Shown here: piece after piece, positions 23,130 through 35,044 of the stretch | How positions within the stretch are numbered: the stretch's first letter is position 1 | How the letters are laid out: each line of letters opens with the position of its first letter | NCBI GenBank assembly: GCA_943736015.1 | Contig: OX031061.1 | Coordinates: 58,844,192-58,908,191, forward strand | Direction of reading: 5' to 3' | DNA: 64,000 nt | From: Tridacna crocea | Lineage: Eukaryota > Mollusca > Bivalvia > Cardiida > Cardiidae | Made by a program: the position numbers and the translations under genes | The notes under the pieces: generated by a model | What the model saw: only the letters and a program-made list of their open reading frames with translations | Told to the model about the DNA's origin: nothing | Database searches by the model: none

Positions 23130-24080
23130 CTTTTGGCCCATAGATTCGGTCTGGCGTTCCTATAAATATATCGTCAATTTTCTAGGGATTCCACAGCATC
23201 AGAAGAGACCTTTTGGGCCTAGCGTAGATCCAACCAGCGGAAGAACTTGTTTCTCTGCAGTCTGATTTTGATCTATGCCGTCTACTATGTGTAGCATAAA
23301 GTGTTGGCAGAAGGGTTCAAATGAAACTGTACAAGTTTACATTTTTTGTTACAATGCCAGAAACTTGGACATGTCTAAGGCAATAACATTTGCATATTGG
23401 CAGATCTCCTTTTTCCACATTTTTTTAAAGGACCACTTTTCATCAGGGTTATTACAACACGAGATCATGTAAACATGGGTAAAGAGTTTATCAACATCCT
23501 TTCCTGTTAACACTTCATTTAATTAAGGATGTAGCTAACATTGGTATAGACACCGTATATAGTGCATGACTGGATACATCAAAACAACTTATCTGAAGTA
23601 GTATAAAAAGGATTTTTTTAAATGGTGTGAAAAAATGATATGTGGAATTATTTTTTGCGTAGTCGTATGTTGTGCTGAATTTTCCAAAGGGCTTCTTGGT
23701 AAAGATATTTTTTTTATTCTGACCCTTTCAGCACAATAGGGGAAAACCGGAGTTTCTTTCAGACAGCATAGATTGAAATCAGGCTGCACAGAACGAACAG
23801 TTTAATCTTAGATCTTCACTGTTCACTTGTTTAGTCCAGCGTAACGCATTCAAAACATCATCGATAATATTTTCACCTGTGGCACAGCAATTAATAAATA
23901 AATTCCGATCGTTCGCCGAAAAAAAATTTTTTTTCTAATTATTTCATGCTTCCAGCCTTTTTCATTTTTTGGAGGAAGAAGTTACATCGAAATCTAGTAC
24001 AGTTCTTTTTGGTAATTCCTCGTAGATACCCCCACACTCATAACAACGCACGACAATAATACAAAAGGCGCGAAAAATGT
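23130..24080. other. No gene recognised
   Basis: Contains two traces of the 'CAGACTGCAC' palindrome family (about 23250 and 23770) and A/T tracts. No exon is supported. Confidence 0.5.
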
Positions 24081-24084
24081 AGGG

Positions 24085-24260
24085 TAACTTACTTCATATT
24101 TCCATCTGGTTGAGTGGCACGCACTGTTTACCTAGGTAACAGGTACGCGAGAATTACTGTTTCCACTTTCAATCGGTATTTTCACTGGTCGTGACCATGA
24201 AAAAAAATCACCGTTATTTCTCGATAAGCTACCGGAAATTATTGAAATAAATAGAACACC
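24085..24260. repeat. Dispersed repeat, pair with 60165-60360
   Basis: Ordered blocks are shared with 60165-60360: TTACTTCATATTTCC / TTACGTCATATTTCC, CCTAGGTAAC, ACTGTTTCC, AATCGGTATTTTCACTGGTC / AATCGGTATTTTTACTGGTC, and ATTTCTCGATAA / ATCTCTCGATAA. Confidence 0.8.
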
Positions 24261-24594
24261 TACATACCCCTTGACTCCACGCCAACTCAAGGTAACAAAA
24301 TTTAATGATCATGCGATTTTGACCAGTTTTCAATGTAAAAGTAAATACCGGCAGACACAAAATTTATGGCTTCACATTAATATTTATTCGACTGACTTCG
24401 AGTGATTTGGTTTTTATATCAACAGCCTAATGGAGATAGACTGTGTGCACCTACATCATCATTTTTAAATCGTTTTCGAAAAATAACGATCAGACAAATC
24501 AAAGGACTGAAAGTCCTGAAAGCGGATTTGTGCTTGAATATCAATAGCTCTGCGATTAAATGGATCGATTATATATTTTTCATTTAATAAAAAA

Positions 24595-24740
24595 TGCCAT
24601 GCCATTAATATGTAATTTTATCATGGACCATTAACAAAAAAGCCACATGTTCATGCAGCATACAATAACTTTGATATATTTGTATCAAAAAAGGTCTTTT
24701 TCAGCGGGGAATATCATATCAACGAAATTGCTTGTTGTAT
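24595..24740. repeat. Repeat end, pair with 50787-50920
   Basis: Shares TTTGTATCAAAAAAGGTCTT, TTTTTC(A/G)GCGGGG and CAACGAAATTGCTTGTT with 50787-50920. The common 3' limit after GCTTGTT marks the outer end of a mobile repeat. Confidence 0.8.
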
Positions 24741-24749
24741 GAAGAATAA

Positions 24750-25480
24750 CAACTCTAATGTAAACCAAATATAAGACTTATCCATTTTGAAAGCATTACA
24801 GATAAATTATTCAACAAAGCTAACTAGACCTGTCACTGAATGTGACTTAATACCCCCGCCAGCGCTTTGACAGACAAAGCCAACTGCTAGTATTTTGTAC
24901 ACAGACGGACACACGGACAGAAAGACTGATTCCAGTATAGCCCCGAAAAATATTCGTTTTGCCGGGGTATAAAAATATTATTTTTGTCTTTGATAGGATA
25001 GCAAACGCTGTAGGAACAGAAGGAAGTGTTGCATTTCGTTGTTTTAAGAACAACTCTATGGTAAAACAAAATATTAGATTTGGTTGGTTGTGTTAGAGTT
25101 TAACACCACTTTAACAGCTAAGGTCATATCATGGCGGTCGGTGACGCAGATGTGTTTCCTGGCTTTCTAATACCAGTACTAACACTACTTCCTTTCCAAA
25201 ACCACTGATTACTTTTCTCACATGCTTCAGAAGAGGTGAGAGGCGAAAATACGCCGGATAGAAAGTTTGCTTCAACCGGGTATCGAACTCACAACCACCA
25301 GGTCATGAGTTCAACGCGCTCACCACTGAACCACCCGGGCGGGCACAAAATATTAGCCTCATCCATACTGAAAGCATTGCAAATAATTCAACGAAGCTAA
25401 AACCATTAAAGTTGTCTTTGATTGGATAGCTAAAGTTGCAGGAACAGAAGGAAGTGCTGGATTTCACTTTTCCAAGCAGA
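24750..25480. repeat. Two old MITE-like pieces interrupted by other repeats
   Basis: ATCCATTTTGAAAGCATTAC and GGAACAGAAGGAAGTGTTGC before the SINE, and ATCCATACTGAAAGCATTGC and GGAACAGAAGGAAGTGCTGG after it, show two copies of one unit. The first copy is interrupted at 24847-24975 by a repeat ending CGTTTTGCCGGGGTATA, which is also seen inverted near 16310-16340. Confidence 0.6.
25078..25344 (-). mobile_element. tRNA-derived SINE with 12-bp target duplication
   Basis: On the minus strand the element opens with a tRNA-like head: A box TGGTTCAGTGG, anticodon-arm region CTCATGA (Met-like), and B box GAGTTCGATACCC. The body includes GTGTTAAACTCTAACACAAC near the 3' end. The direct repeat ACAAAATATTAG flanks it (25066-25077 and 25345-25356), showing LINE-mediated insertion. 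Length is 267 bp. The perfect duplication suggests a fairly young copy. Confidence 0.92.
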
Positions 25481-25639
25481 GATTTGTGCTATCTTCATTC
25501 GTTTGTTCTTAAATGCAATTAAAGAACAAACAGCTCATCTACAAAAGCCATTCATGTTTCATATGAAATCCACATTATTGATTAAATAATTGCATGAAGC
25601 AGGGCTATGTAAAATGTGTAAGATTGAAGAGTGTAAATA

Positions 25640-28600
25640 AAAAAAAAAATATATATATATTTTTTCCTTTTTAAGATTTTATTATGAACATAATCAACTT
25701 AAAATTCTCTCACCGTGGAAAGAATCAAAACCCAGATAAGGATATATCAGTAAGCATCCTATATAAATTTTGAATATATCTATGGAATTAAAAGTTTAAT
25801 ATGGAAATAAGGTAACGGGCTAAAATGTTCTGAGAAATGTCTCAGAATACCATTTATCATGTGAGGACCATTGTCCCTTTTGTCACAAAAGTTTTAAAAA
25901 ATAGTCTACTATAGGACAATTGAAGTTTTCTTCATGAGCAAAAACATTCATACAGCATATCTGGTTTTAGAGGGGTCATATGGTCTGCTGCATGACAACT
26001 CGTCAAGGACTAATACATTTGGACAACCTGTCTAGTTTTAGAGGGCCATATTTTTTTGAAGTGAGAGCAACAAACATAGTGACTTGTTTCTTTCCATATG
26101 CTTTGAAAAACACAATTAAGTCTTTGACAATCTTTTTTGATGTTGTTGTTAAAAAGGAATTTATAAAAAAAAAAGAATTACATTATTTACATAACAGCAC
26201 ACATTCCTATTGAAAAATGTTTTAAGATAATAATAGATAAAGAAAAAAACTTGCTTTACATGCACAGAGATACATCTATACACACTAATGAGGAACCACA
26301 ACATGCATATTGCAAAATTTCTGAAAAGAATGATTATCTTGAGCATTTTTGTATAAGAAAATACTTCTTTGGAGGTCAGCTGCTTTAAAGTAGGTGTGCT
26401 TTCTCAAGAAACAAAGATTCTTTAACTTAAGAAAAAGTTTCTTATAAAAGTAACTTTAACATTCAGTGTTCACATTACACAAGATGGAAACTGCAATTCA
26501 CTATAGCTCAAATCATTCATGGATTGGCAATTATCATAAGAGGCTTCATATTAAACAACATATAAAAACTCTGTACCCAGAAGTAGAACCTTTTGAACAA
26601 AGATGTCAGACGTACTAATCGAAGTACGGTTCAAGGGAAAAGATGGAAAATTGAACCTTGTTGTAGAGGAAAGATACATATAACATAGAAACACTAAAGG
26701 AAAGGTTAATCATAAAACAGCGTTACCTTAGAATTTACATTGTATACTTCATCTTGACTGCTAAGCAGGAAGGTCGTTTTATAATCAAAGAGATATGTTA
26801 AGCTCCTAGAATATTTTATTAGAGGTTAATACGCAAAAGTCTCTTTTCAAGAACAGTTCTGTGGATTACATATATCCTGAATTTCCTATGAAATGATGGA
26901 AGAATTCTTAATCAACTCTCCTTTTTTTTTACTTTTTGATAAATGTTTATTTTCATATAATCTTACTATCACAATGACTGATTGAACTGTCTTCAGCAAA
27001 AACAAAAGTTTTAACTTAACAATACACTGACAGGCCTATGGTAAGGACAACATAAAGTTTAAACATTATTATGGCTTTGCCAATTGAACTATCCTGTTTA
27101 GTGCATTTGGTCAAATGTATGCATTCATTTGGATCGTCAGCCGACATTTCTTCTTACATACATACCTTTGTAAAATGAACTTTTAAAATTGAAAAGGGTT
27201 ACACAATTACAATATCAGATCCATGGGGGTTGACGTATATTCTGAAGAAAAACAACAACTGCTTCTGTTCCCATATCTAAACACTAGACTTGTGCTAGTG
27301 CACTCTCTCTGCTGCAGTTGTTTGGTTTTGAAAAAAAAAAAAAACATGGAGGATTACCTAGCCCTCCGCTTTTCAATCCTGTTTTGATATGTTTTGATTA
27401 ACAAGCACATGTTTGAAAAAAAAAAGAAGAGAAACGCACTGTCAAACTTTTAGCATCATGTCAATACACATACACAGAATACAACTACAGGCTTACTGGA
27501 ATGTACCTTGGTGGTTTCTTCATCTGGGTCAAGCTTTGATTGCTAAAGGTTTGATATTAAACTTGCAAAAGTAACAAACATGTTGCTGATATACATGTAT
27601 GGCACCAGAAATATGATGATTAAAAAACTTGAAAAAAAAAAAAAAAAAACTAGTTCAAATACTCATACACATTGAGGTTGGGAGCAGTAATTACTTTTGA
27701 TGAGCAAATATTTCTTGCAAAACACATCGCAAGCAGAGAAAAGCTTGCTCACACAAAAGAGAGTACATGACATATCTGTGAGTTATTAAACTAACAAATA
27801 ACAGAACATGTATAATCGATGAAAAAACAAAATTAATACAAAAATTGCGTACAAAATACATGACAGGCTACTCTTAACTCAAAAGTTGTAGACAAAAGAG
27901 TGATTGCATAAGAAGAGCAAAGCTGCTTCCTTTAGAAACAAGTACTAAAGTATCCATAACAACTATCACCTTCTTTTCATTACATGTATGAAAAATGTAT
28001 TCAGGAAAAAAATGCCTATATATACCCACATACACTGAACATGATGACAAAATACCATACATAAACTTTATGCATTCATGTCATAAATTAGGATAAAAAA
28101 AACACACAAATTAATAAGCACTTAAATATGTGGAAAGTCACAAATGTACCACTTTCATTTGGGAAGTAGGGGTGGAAAACAAATACGCATGTGCATTTAC
28201 TAACTTTCAATATCATGTTGTTCATGTGTCTCTTGTATAAGTAATCTGCCTTTTCACAGAAAATGGTTAATCTATCATTAAGCTTGATTTTCATAAAGAA
28301 TGCAGATAACTGTTTCAACGCACAAACAAACATTGCATAAACCTACAGGAACAATGAAAATATAGTGAGTCATTAAAATCATTACAAAACCTATTTTAAA
28401 CCATGACAATGAATATGACAATAACTCAATATTGCACCCTGCATGACCACATTAGCCTAATAAAAAGAGAAAAAACCAAGTTGTCTAAATATATTGGTAT
28501 TACATGGGCTGTTTTGATATTTTATGAAAGTAATTTACAGTATAATTTTCAGAAATAATCAATCACTTAATTAAATGTCAAAACAAACCTTAGTCATCTA

Positions 28601-28700
28601 GTTATTTTGTAACTGATGTAGCAAAATAAATTGAAAAATAACAAAAAGTTTGTGATTAAAGTCTATATCTAATAAACCTAATTAACCTTTATCTATTGAG
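25640..28700. other. Repeat-poor AT-rich block, possible long 3' UTR
   Basis: About 3 kb with no MITE copy, no palindrome and no inverted ends, in contrast with its surroundings. It holds a TA microsatellite (25650-25670) and A runs at 27331, 27417 and 27632. No protein-like frame was found. Freedom from insertions could mean transcribed or constrained sequence, such as a 3' UTR of a neighbouring minus-strand gene. That is inference only. Confidence 0.35.
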
Positions 28701-29149
28701 CTGCTAAACCCATTTCTACTTTTCTCTCCTTATTTACTGGAAAAATGGGTCCTTTCTTTGGGCTCTTTAGGATTAAACATTTATATCACATGCAAAGTTC
28801 AAAAAAAGATTTTCAGGCAGCTTGTATAACAAGAGTATGGCATGCATGTTCCAATGCTCAAATGCAGTTGCTTTTAAAAAAATGATATTCATTGAAAATG
28901 TAAGTCATAAAAAAACGGCATAACTGTGACAAACATCTTTTTATGATTCGCTGATCCTATTAAGATTTTCCTTTTTAAAAGTTAATAGGTGACCTAGTTT
29001 TGAAGTAAATATCTTCGGTTATTACAGAGTTATCATAATGTCAAGTGTCAAAGCGTATAAGAATATTAGTAAGTCCAAAAAGAGGCATAACTGTGTCTAA
29101 AGTATTTTGATAGTGACCTGCCTCTGCTTTTTAATGATAAGTATGCGTT

Positions 29150-30090
29150 TGAACAGTAGTTTGTCCTTGTCCCACAATGTTTTCAAAAGCTCTTTCCCCA
29201 GGTTTGTAATAACCAGGGATTGTTTGGTAAACATTCAACATTCAACTTTGTCTTTCATAACAATTACATGAGACAAAAATTGACAAAAAATGAATAGTAG
29301 CCTAGTCTAGGATTGCTACATTATGTTTCCTAGCACTTTTACAAATGAAAATGTTCTAGACTTGCTAGAGTTGAATGTGTTTTCAGACTAATGAATAAAA
29401 CATGATGCAAAGAGTGGAATACGTTATTTTCCCAACAGTGTCATCAACACACGGGCCTATTTGGTAGGAGATTGTTGAAATGAAATATGTTAGTGGGAAG
29501 GACAATACTATGACCCCCTACCATAAATCAGCAATTTTTTGCAATTCTTATAAGAAGGGACCTTTATGAAGTTTTCCGTATTTAGCTGCTTTGACAGGAA
29601 GAAAGAATCATACCTCTGCGACTATGTTTTCACCCTTTGATTTTTTACCAGACAACTAAAATAGTCTTGTCCAAGATGAAAGCATTTGCACAAATTTTAG
29701 TGTAGCTCAAATTGTGTAACTGTTCTTTGATAGGGTTGAAAACATTGTCAGAAAAAGGAGAAAAGGCTGGTTACAAGCATTTTGCGTTTTCCCACTATAT
29801 CTTAAAAGGCTTCTTTCCAGGGATCGTCAAAAGTCGGCAATGTGCAGCAAAGTATTAAAAAGCACTAAATCATTACCAAATGACAATATTGGGCTTGTTT
29901 GAATCATTAGTATGTACAGACGACATGAAAAAAATGGTTCAAAAATTAAAAATTTGCTTTTGGATGGGTAGAAAACATTATTGAAAAAGGAGAAAATGTT
30001 GGTTACTGCCATTTTCTCCTATGTTCACACAATGTTTTCAAACGCCTTTCCTTTTGAAATTATTAAAGCCAAAACTTTTTGGTAAAGCCG
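29150..30090 (-). mobile_element. Cluster of three hairpin-MITE copies
   Basis: A fragment at 29150-29235 (TCCCACAATGTTTTCAAAAG) is followed by two nearly full copies, 29640-29862 and 29866-30090. Palindromes are at 29747-29810 and 29972-30038, and both show mismatches between arms, so these are older than the copies at 12 and 20 kb. Confidence 0.8.
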
Positions 30091-30115
30091 TAATATCAAT
30101 CTGTTTTTCCAATAG

Positions 30116-30206
30116 ATATCACAGTGGATCCTTTGGAAGAAACCTGTACTTTGACTGGGATTATCTCACGGACAGGGTCCATGTCCTCATCAAAGGCAGC
30201 CTATAG
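30116..30206 (+). CDS. Candidate exon, frame unresolved
   Basis: A good acceptor (TGTTTTTCCAATAG, ending at 30115) precedes sequence that reads like protein in two frames: one gives SGSFGRNLYFDWDYLTDRV and stops at 30206, the other stays open to about 30270. No partner exon is in sight. It could be the last exon of a plus-strand gene, or an accident inside MITE-rich DNA. No family is recognised. Confidence 0.25.
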
Positions 30207-30443
30207 CATTTCCGATGATACACTAAAATCGTACAAATTACCATCCATATCTACAGCAATATTCGTTTTCAGCTGATTGACCGAAACACCACATAGCAGT
30301 CCAGTTTAACTTGTTTCCGGTATTTCAATTTCCTACAAGAGATAATTGATAATGGTCAAATGGTTGGAATACTCAACGATACCAATACTTAATTGCTTTT
30401 GATCTATTTTTTTTCAAGTTCCGTCTACAGTGAATAATTAAGA

Positions 30444-30492
30444 ATGAGACAATGGTTACTCATACTCATAGCACTTGTGCCTATAATACTCG
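30444..30492 (+). CDS. Candidate signal-peptide exon (first coding exon)
   Basis: The ATG at 30444 opens MRQWLLILIALVPIIL followed by a phase-1 donor (G|GTGAGC at 30493). A charged N-terminus, a hydrophobic core and a phase-1 exit are typical of first coding exons of secreted or membrane proteins in animals. Its phase would fit the phase-1 exon at 57806, but the distance (27 kb) and the plus-strand gene in between make that pairing speculative. No upstream promoter is recognised. Confidence 0.4.
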
Positions 30493-30529
30493 GTGAGCCC
30501 TTTACCTTTACCTAAGGACCGTGGAGAAG

Positions 30530-31060
30530 AGGTCTTCAGAAAACAATATAGAAGAAGTAAACAGCTTTTTCACATTTTTCCAATATTGTTTTCTACTTTC
30601 TTAAGCAAAATTGTACACTATATTCATTTTCTGTGCTAAACTTTAACAGATTCGGGGGACGTGACAGCCTTCAGCTCTATAATTGTTTTTGTATAACTGT
30701 TTCTTCTAAATAATTCCAACAATTGAGGCACATTTAACACAATCCCCAGGTTTGACTCTTAACTTTGAATAAATGACAATATTTCAAACCTGTCCAAATT
30801 GAAAAAGGTAACATAAGACATTTTCAAGATGGCTAAAATGACCAAGTTAGACATTAATAAGATAAAAACATTGTTAGAAAAGCAGAAAATAATGATTACC
30901 AGTATTTTCTTCTTTTCCAACATTGTTTTGAAAAGCCTTCTTCCTCAGGAAAGTCAAAAGATTGTTTGATAAGGGGTTAAGAGGAATTCTTTTCATCATT
31001 TTAAGGGAAAAGGAGAAAAAGCTGGTTATCAAATTTTTTCCTTTTCCCATGATCTATTCT
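30530..31060. mobile_element. Three eroded hairpin-MITE copies
   Basis: Traces are at 30540-30595, 30745-30980 (TTAACTTTGAATAAATGACA to TGATAAGGGGTTAAG, palindrome 30867-30930) and 30990-31055 (AAGGGAAAAGGAGAAAAAGC). All are degraded. Confidence 0.65.
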
Positions 31061-31441
31061 AACAATTCAAGGACAAATACTATCATTTGGAAATACATTT
31101 GAAATATTGTATGTTAAGTTCTTCAATATATCTAGATGATGTAAATAATGGGTAAAGTAACTGCATAATTAGGCCTTCAGTTTAGGCTAGACCAAAATTT
31201 TGTGTCTCATAATGATTTAAGGTTCATGTTTATCAACTGTTCCTTACGAGCATTCTTAGTCTCTAGGAAATTGATGTTAGGCTAAACCAAATCAAATTAA
31301 AACAATACTGGAGGATTAGACTAAATGAGGCTTGAAACTTTCCTAAAAGTGGTTGGTGAATACAGATCAAGAATTTATCTTGATGCATCTACTCACAGAA
31401 ATTACACTGTTTCTGGAAGTGTTTAACACTGTCGCCATCTG

Positions 31442-31597
31442 CTACTCTCCTGTTATGCAGTTTGTTATCTTTACATACATTCCAACTGTACATTTGATTC
31501 CAGCTATGTCCCTACACAAAGTGATGTCTTCTCTTACTGTTATTGTTCTTATGCTTGTATCGAATCCAGCAACTTTCACCGTTCTCATTGCTTCATC
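31442..31597 (-). CDS. Candidate terminal coding exon, function unknown
   Basis: On the minus strand a strong acceptor (CTTTCATTTAACAG) leads into 51 codons and a TAG stop with no frame break. The protein begins DEAMRTVKVAGFDTSIRTIT and ends VGMYVKITNCITGE. Alternating hydrophobic and polar residues suggest beta strands, perhaps an OB-like fold, but no family can be named. The exon is flanked by MITE-rich DNA and no upstream exon was found. It may be the last exon of a minus-strand gene or a stranded piece. Confidence 0.45.
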   Translation of the reverse strand, partial: DEAMRTVKVAGFDTSIRTITVREDITLCRDIAGIKCTVGMYVKITNCITGE

Positions 31598-31734
31598 CTG
31601 TTAAATGAAAGCTATAAAGTACTAGTACATATATGTGGTGAAAACGTTAATGCCACATGTACATGTATGTATGTATGATGAAAATGCAGCTTTCAAAATA
31701 GTTAGACCTTGCTCGGACAATCCTGCATTTTAAG

Positions 31735-32078
31735 AAGCCTAAGAAGGACAGCTTTTGATGACATAGTGGGATAAGGAGAATTCCAGGTCATCGGCAATTT
31801 TCTCCTTTTCTGATTCTCCCAATGTTTTCATCTTTTCAAAGACGAAATCCACCACTTAACCCATTACAACATAATCCCGACATCTAACAACCCAAAGAAA
31901 GAAGCCTTTTGAAAATATTGTGGGAAATGGAGAAAACGCCGATGGTAACCAGCATTTTCTCCTTTTTACCACAATGTGTTCTTCCAAGGACAAATTTCAA
32001 TTTTTCAGTAACACTTATTTTGTAGTCTGCAAAAGACTGAACTTGAACAAGTCTAAAAATTTTTGTTTGGTTTAAAAT
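31735..32078 (+). mobile_element. Two hairpin-MITE copies in tandem
   Basis: A partial copy (31762-31832) is followed by a nearly full copy, 31857-32078: left end TTAACCCATTACAACATAAT, palindrome 31912-31980, tail TTTTGTAGTCTGCAAAAGAC and AGTCTAAAAATTTTTG. Confidence 0.75.
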
Positions 32079-32340
32079 CAAGCACCTGTTCATTTGATGT
32101 ACACAGATGCTATTAACTCATGCTAATCAAGTCCTTTTGTAAGAATTTAAGTTTTGCTTTAACATACATAAATACACATATAACTAACTACATGATGTTA
32201 TTATAAGAATTATTGCTTGTGGAATCTTACAGTTTTAGCAATAAGTACTTCTCTCCCTTGTTACAGGGTTTTGAACTAGTAACTCTTAGTTCACTAGGCC
32301 TGTATGTTACTAGGCTTATTCAGCTATCTTATCAAGCCTT

Positions 32341-32745
32341 AAACATGTTACATTCTAACATGACACACATGAATTCGGCTGTATAAACACAGTGCAACGA
32401 AAGAGTGGTAAAATCTACGATGTTCTGTGTATGGTGACGTCATTTATACAGAGTGACGTCATGCTGTACAAAGTAAGTTAATCAATGGATTATAATCTGT
32501 ATCCGCGTTTTCACTCTAAGTATGAGATTGTTTTCTTTTGATTGAGGGAGGGTTATACTAGAATCGAACTAATCTTCTTGCTATCGTGGTTTCTTGTTCA
32601 CTAAACCACTTGTGAGTTATGAGGTGCAATGAATAACCCACTCGGGCTATCGCCGTCGTGGATTATTTATTGTGCCTCATAACTTGCAACTGTGGTTTAT
32701 TGAACGATAAACCACGATAGAAAGAAGATTATTTCTTAGGTATAC
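32341..32745. mobile_element. CRE-bearing foldback element, copy 2
   Basis: Layout is as at 21760: ATTCTAACATGACACACATG, two TGACGTCA sites (32434 and 32455), then the long palindrome at 32572-32740 centred on CTCGGGCTATCGCCGTCG. The arms have some mismatches. Confidence 0.85.
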
Positions 32746-32802
32746 AATGCAATCAAACAGTAATCCATACTTTTCCATTAACACAAGTTAGTTGAAAAAG
32801 GT

Positions 32803-33200
32803 AAATTCTAACATGATAAGTGAATTTGGCTCTATAAACACAGTGCAAACATGGTAAAATCTACGTTCTATGTAGAATGACGTCATTCCATATAGAGTGA
32901 CGTCATGCTGTTCAAAGTTATTCAATAGATTATAATCTGCATCCGTGCTTTTATTCTTAGTATGAGCTTGTTTTCCTTTGAATAACAGTCAGTCATATTA
33001 AAAATGAAATGGTATTTTTTCAATCGTAGTATATCGTTCACTATAGTGTTGAATGCAGATTTTTGTGTTTTCATCGAGATATAAAATGCAATTGCCTTAT
33101 TACATGGCTTAACATAACGCCGAAGCCATGTAATAAAGCACTTGCATTTTATATCTCGATGAAAACACAAAAGTCTGCACTCAACACTTATAATTGCACT
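32803..33200. mobile_element. CRE-bearing foldback element, copy 3, with nested palindrome
   Basis: Starts AATTCTAACATGATAAGTG and has TGACGTCA at 32879 and 32898. At about 33045 the expected palindrome is replaced by a different one, 33046-33190, with arms of about 63 bp (TGTGTTTTCATCGAGATATA, AAATGCAA, TTACATGGCTT). The mirror-image open frames on both strands here are products of that palindrome and are not genes. Confidence 0.8.
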
Positions 33201-33954
33201 TGCTTTTCACTTAAATCACTTTTCGAAAATGATAGAGAGAAAAAAATCACGGACAAATACGACAGTAAATACGAGTCAATTTCCTTCGCGGATACTTGGT
33301 AGAAGGGCATGAATACACAATCTATTTTTAGCTTTTCAACATTTTTTTTTAGTCGAAGGCGGCCATTTTGCTCGCTTTGAAATCATACTTTCGATGATTC
33401 ATCGAACAAAATTTAAGTATAAAATAATTATGTAGATCTATATGAACAATACAATCAACTATCTAAACTTGAGGCTTAGCGGACGATATGTTCTTTCGAG
33501 TGACCTTTTCATAACTAATTTGTAAAGAATATGCGTAATTTAACTCAGTGACCTTGGCTTCATAGAAATCGGTCGCTGACGTATTGAATGATGTAACTGA
33601 TGACGTCGACTATTCAGACTCTCTATTCACTGCTGGCATAGTGTATTTTCTTATTTTTAGGGTGCAAATAAAGTTAAACATGCATCATTTTGTCAAGGTT
33701 TATTCGTTAGTTTCCTTTTTGCAAGTTTTTTTTAAAGAAAAAGAAATCGATCTTTTTGCATTTGACTGATTCAGGGATGGAACTCTAAATGTAGCCCATA
33801 AACAGTTTGCATGAAATCTAAGATTAGATACCAACAACAGTTTGGAAAAACCGAAAGTACTGCTATTGCGTTCATCGAAAAATAACATGCAGGTTTTTGT
33901 TTTTCATCACATGACCCAATTCTGACCAATCAAAAAACGATTTTACACCATGAG

Positions 33955-34050
33955 TGCAATTATTAAACCATGTTGTGAGTTACGAGGCGCAATGAATGTG
34001 CAACTTAGGCTTTCTTCCTCGTGGATTTTTTATTGTGCCTCACTTCCTTT
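33955..34050. mobile_element. CRE-type foldback element, copy 4 (palindrome centre only)
   Basis: AAACCATGTTGTGAGTTACG followed by GAGGCGCAATGAATG and TTATTGTGCCTCAC is the central part of the same palindrome; the arms are eroded and the CRE part is absent. Confidence 0.7.
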
Positions 34051-34083
34051 GACGGCAGTCTTTTTGTCTTTTTAAAAGTCTTT

Positions 34084-34100
34084 GGGGGGGGGGGGGGCAA
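34084..34100. repeat. Poly-G run
   Basis: About fifteen G residues; a slippage-prone tract. Confidence 0.8.
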
Positions 34101-34499
34101 TGAGCAAGTTTATGGTTGTCTTGTCATTTTCTTTGGATAGTCCTTTTTCCCCTTTTTGCAATATTTTCGTTTTCTCCGTGCACATAACTTTGCATCCTTT
34201 TACAACAAAGTTTCTGTTTTTCCTTCCTTCAATAGCTTGACTTTAGTAGGGTCGCTCATTGTGGCAAGCATTGCAGTGGAGCTGTCTGCCAAAACAAAAT
34301 TGAGGATTTCTACTTGTACACCCGCCTGTCCCGGTAAATGATGCTGTGTGGCCAATTTTTACAACTTTACCTGTGAAAAACTTGTTTGGGTATGGTGTGT
34401 AGCCTTGTTTTTTTCAAACTGTCATGTACAATATGACACATCCTGAAAAAAGGTTTAACCTTTTTTTCAAAATAAGTAAATCGGTTCATATGTTTACCT

Positions 34500-34740
34500 G
34501 TGAAGCCAAGTTTTTAACAATCCTTGGGATGTAGGCTTTTGAAAACATTGTAGGAAAAAGAGAAAATGAGGGTGAACAGCATTTTTTTCCTTTTCCCCCA
34601 ATGTATTCTACCCTTTCTAAAACAATATCTGTCATTTTAGCAAAATTTACATTCTTGTCTGTAAATTCTTTGACCAATCTAATGTTTTTTTTTTTGTTTT
34701 GTTTTTGTAGAAAGTTTACAATCACTTCGAAGTTTTACAG
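34500..34740 (-). mobile_element. Hairpin MITE, degraded
   Basis: AAAACATTGTAGGAAAAAG at 34542 and partner TTTTCCTTTTCCCCCAATG form the eroded palindrome. A poly-T tract has grown in the tail. Confidence 0.7.
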
Positions 34741-35044
34741 GAAAATTAGTTCGTCATGAAAACATTTCAACAGTGTGGCAGTTGATTTTAAGCTTTACAA
34801 GTCATAAGAAATAAAATCTCCTTTTTTTTTCACGATATCTTAGTAAGTTGTCTGAAATAATTTTCTTTCCTCTATGTTTTTTGTACAAGTTTTGGATGAT
34901 TCTATCCTTCTACCGTTGCTAAGTATAAATTTCTTTATTTTGGCCATGTTTGTTTTAATGTCCACAAATGCCTTCATTCTCATGTGTGAAAATATATTAT
35001 CTAGTAATATTTAACTCTTTGCCACACAATCCCGACTATAAATG

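Noticed and set aside
32922-33302. Two similar open frames on opposite strands
   Set aside because: They mirror each other because the DNA is a palindrome; neither is a gene.
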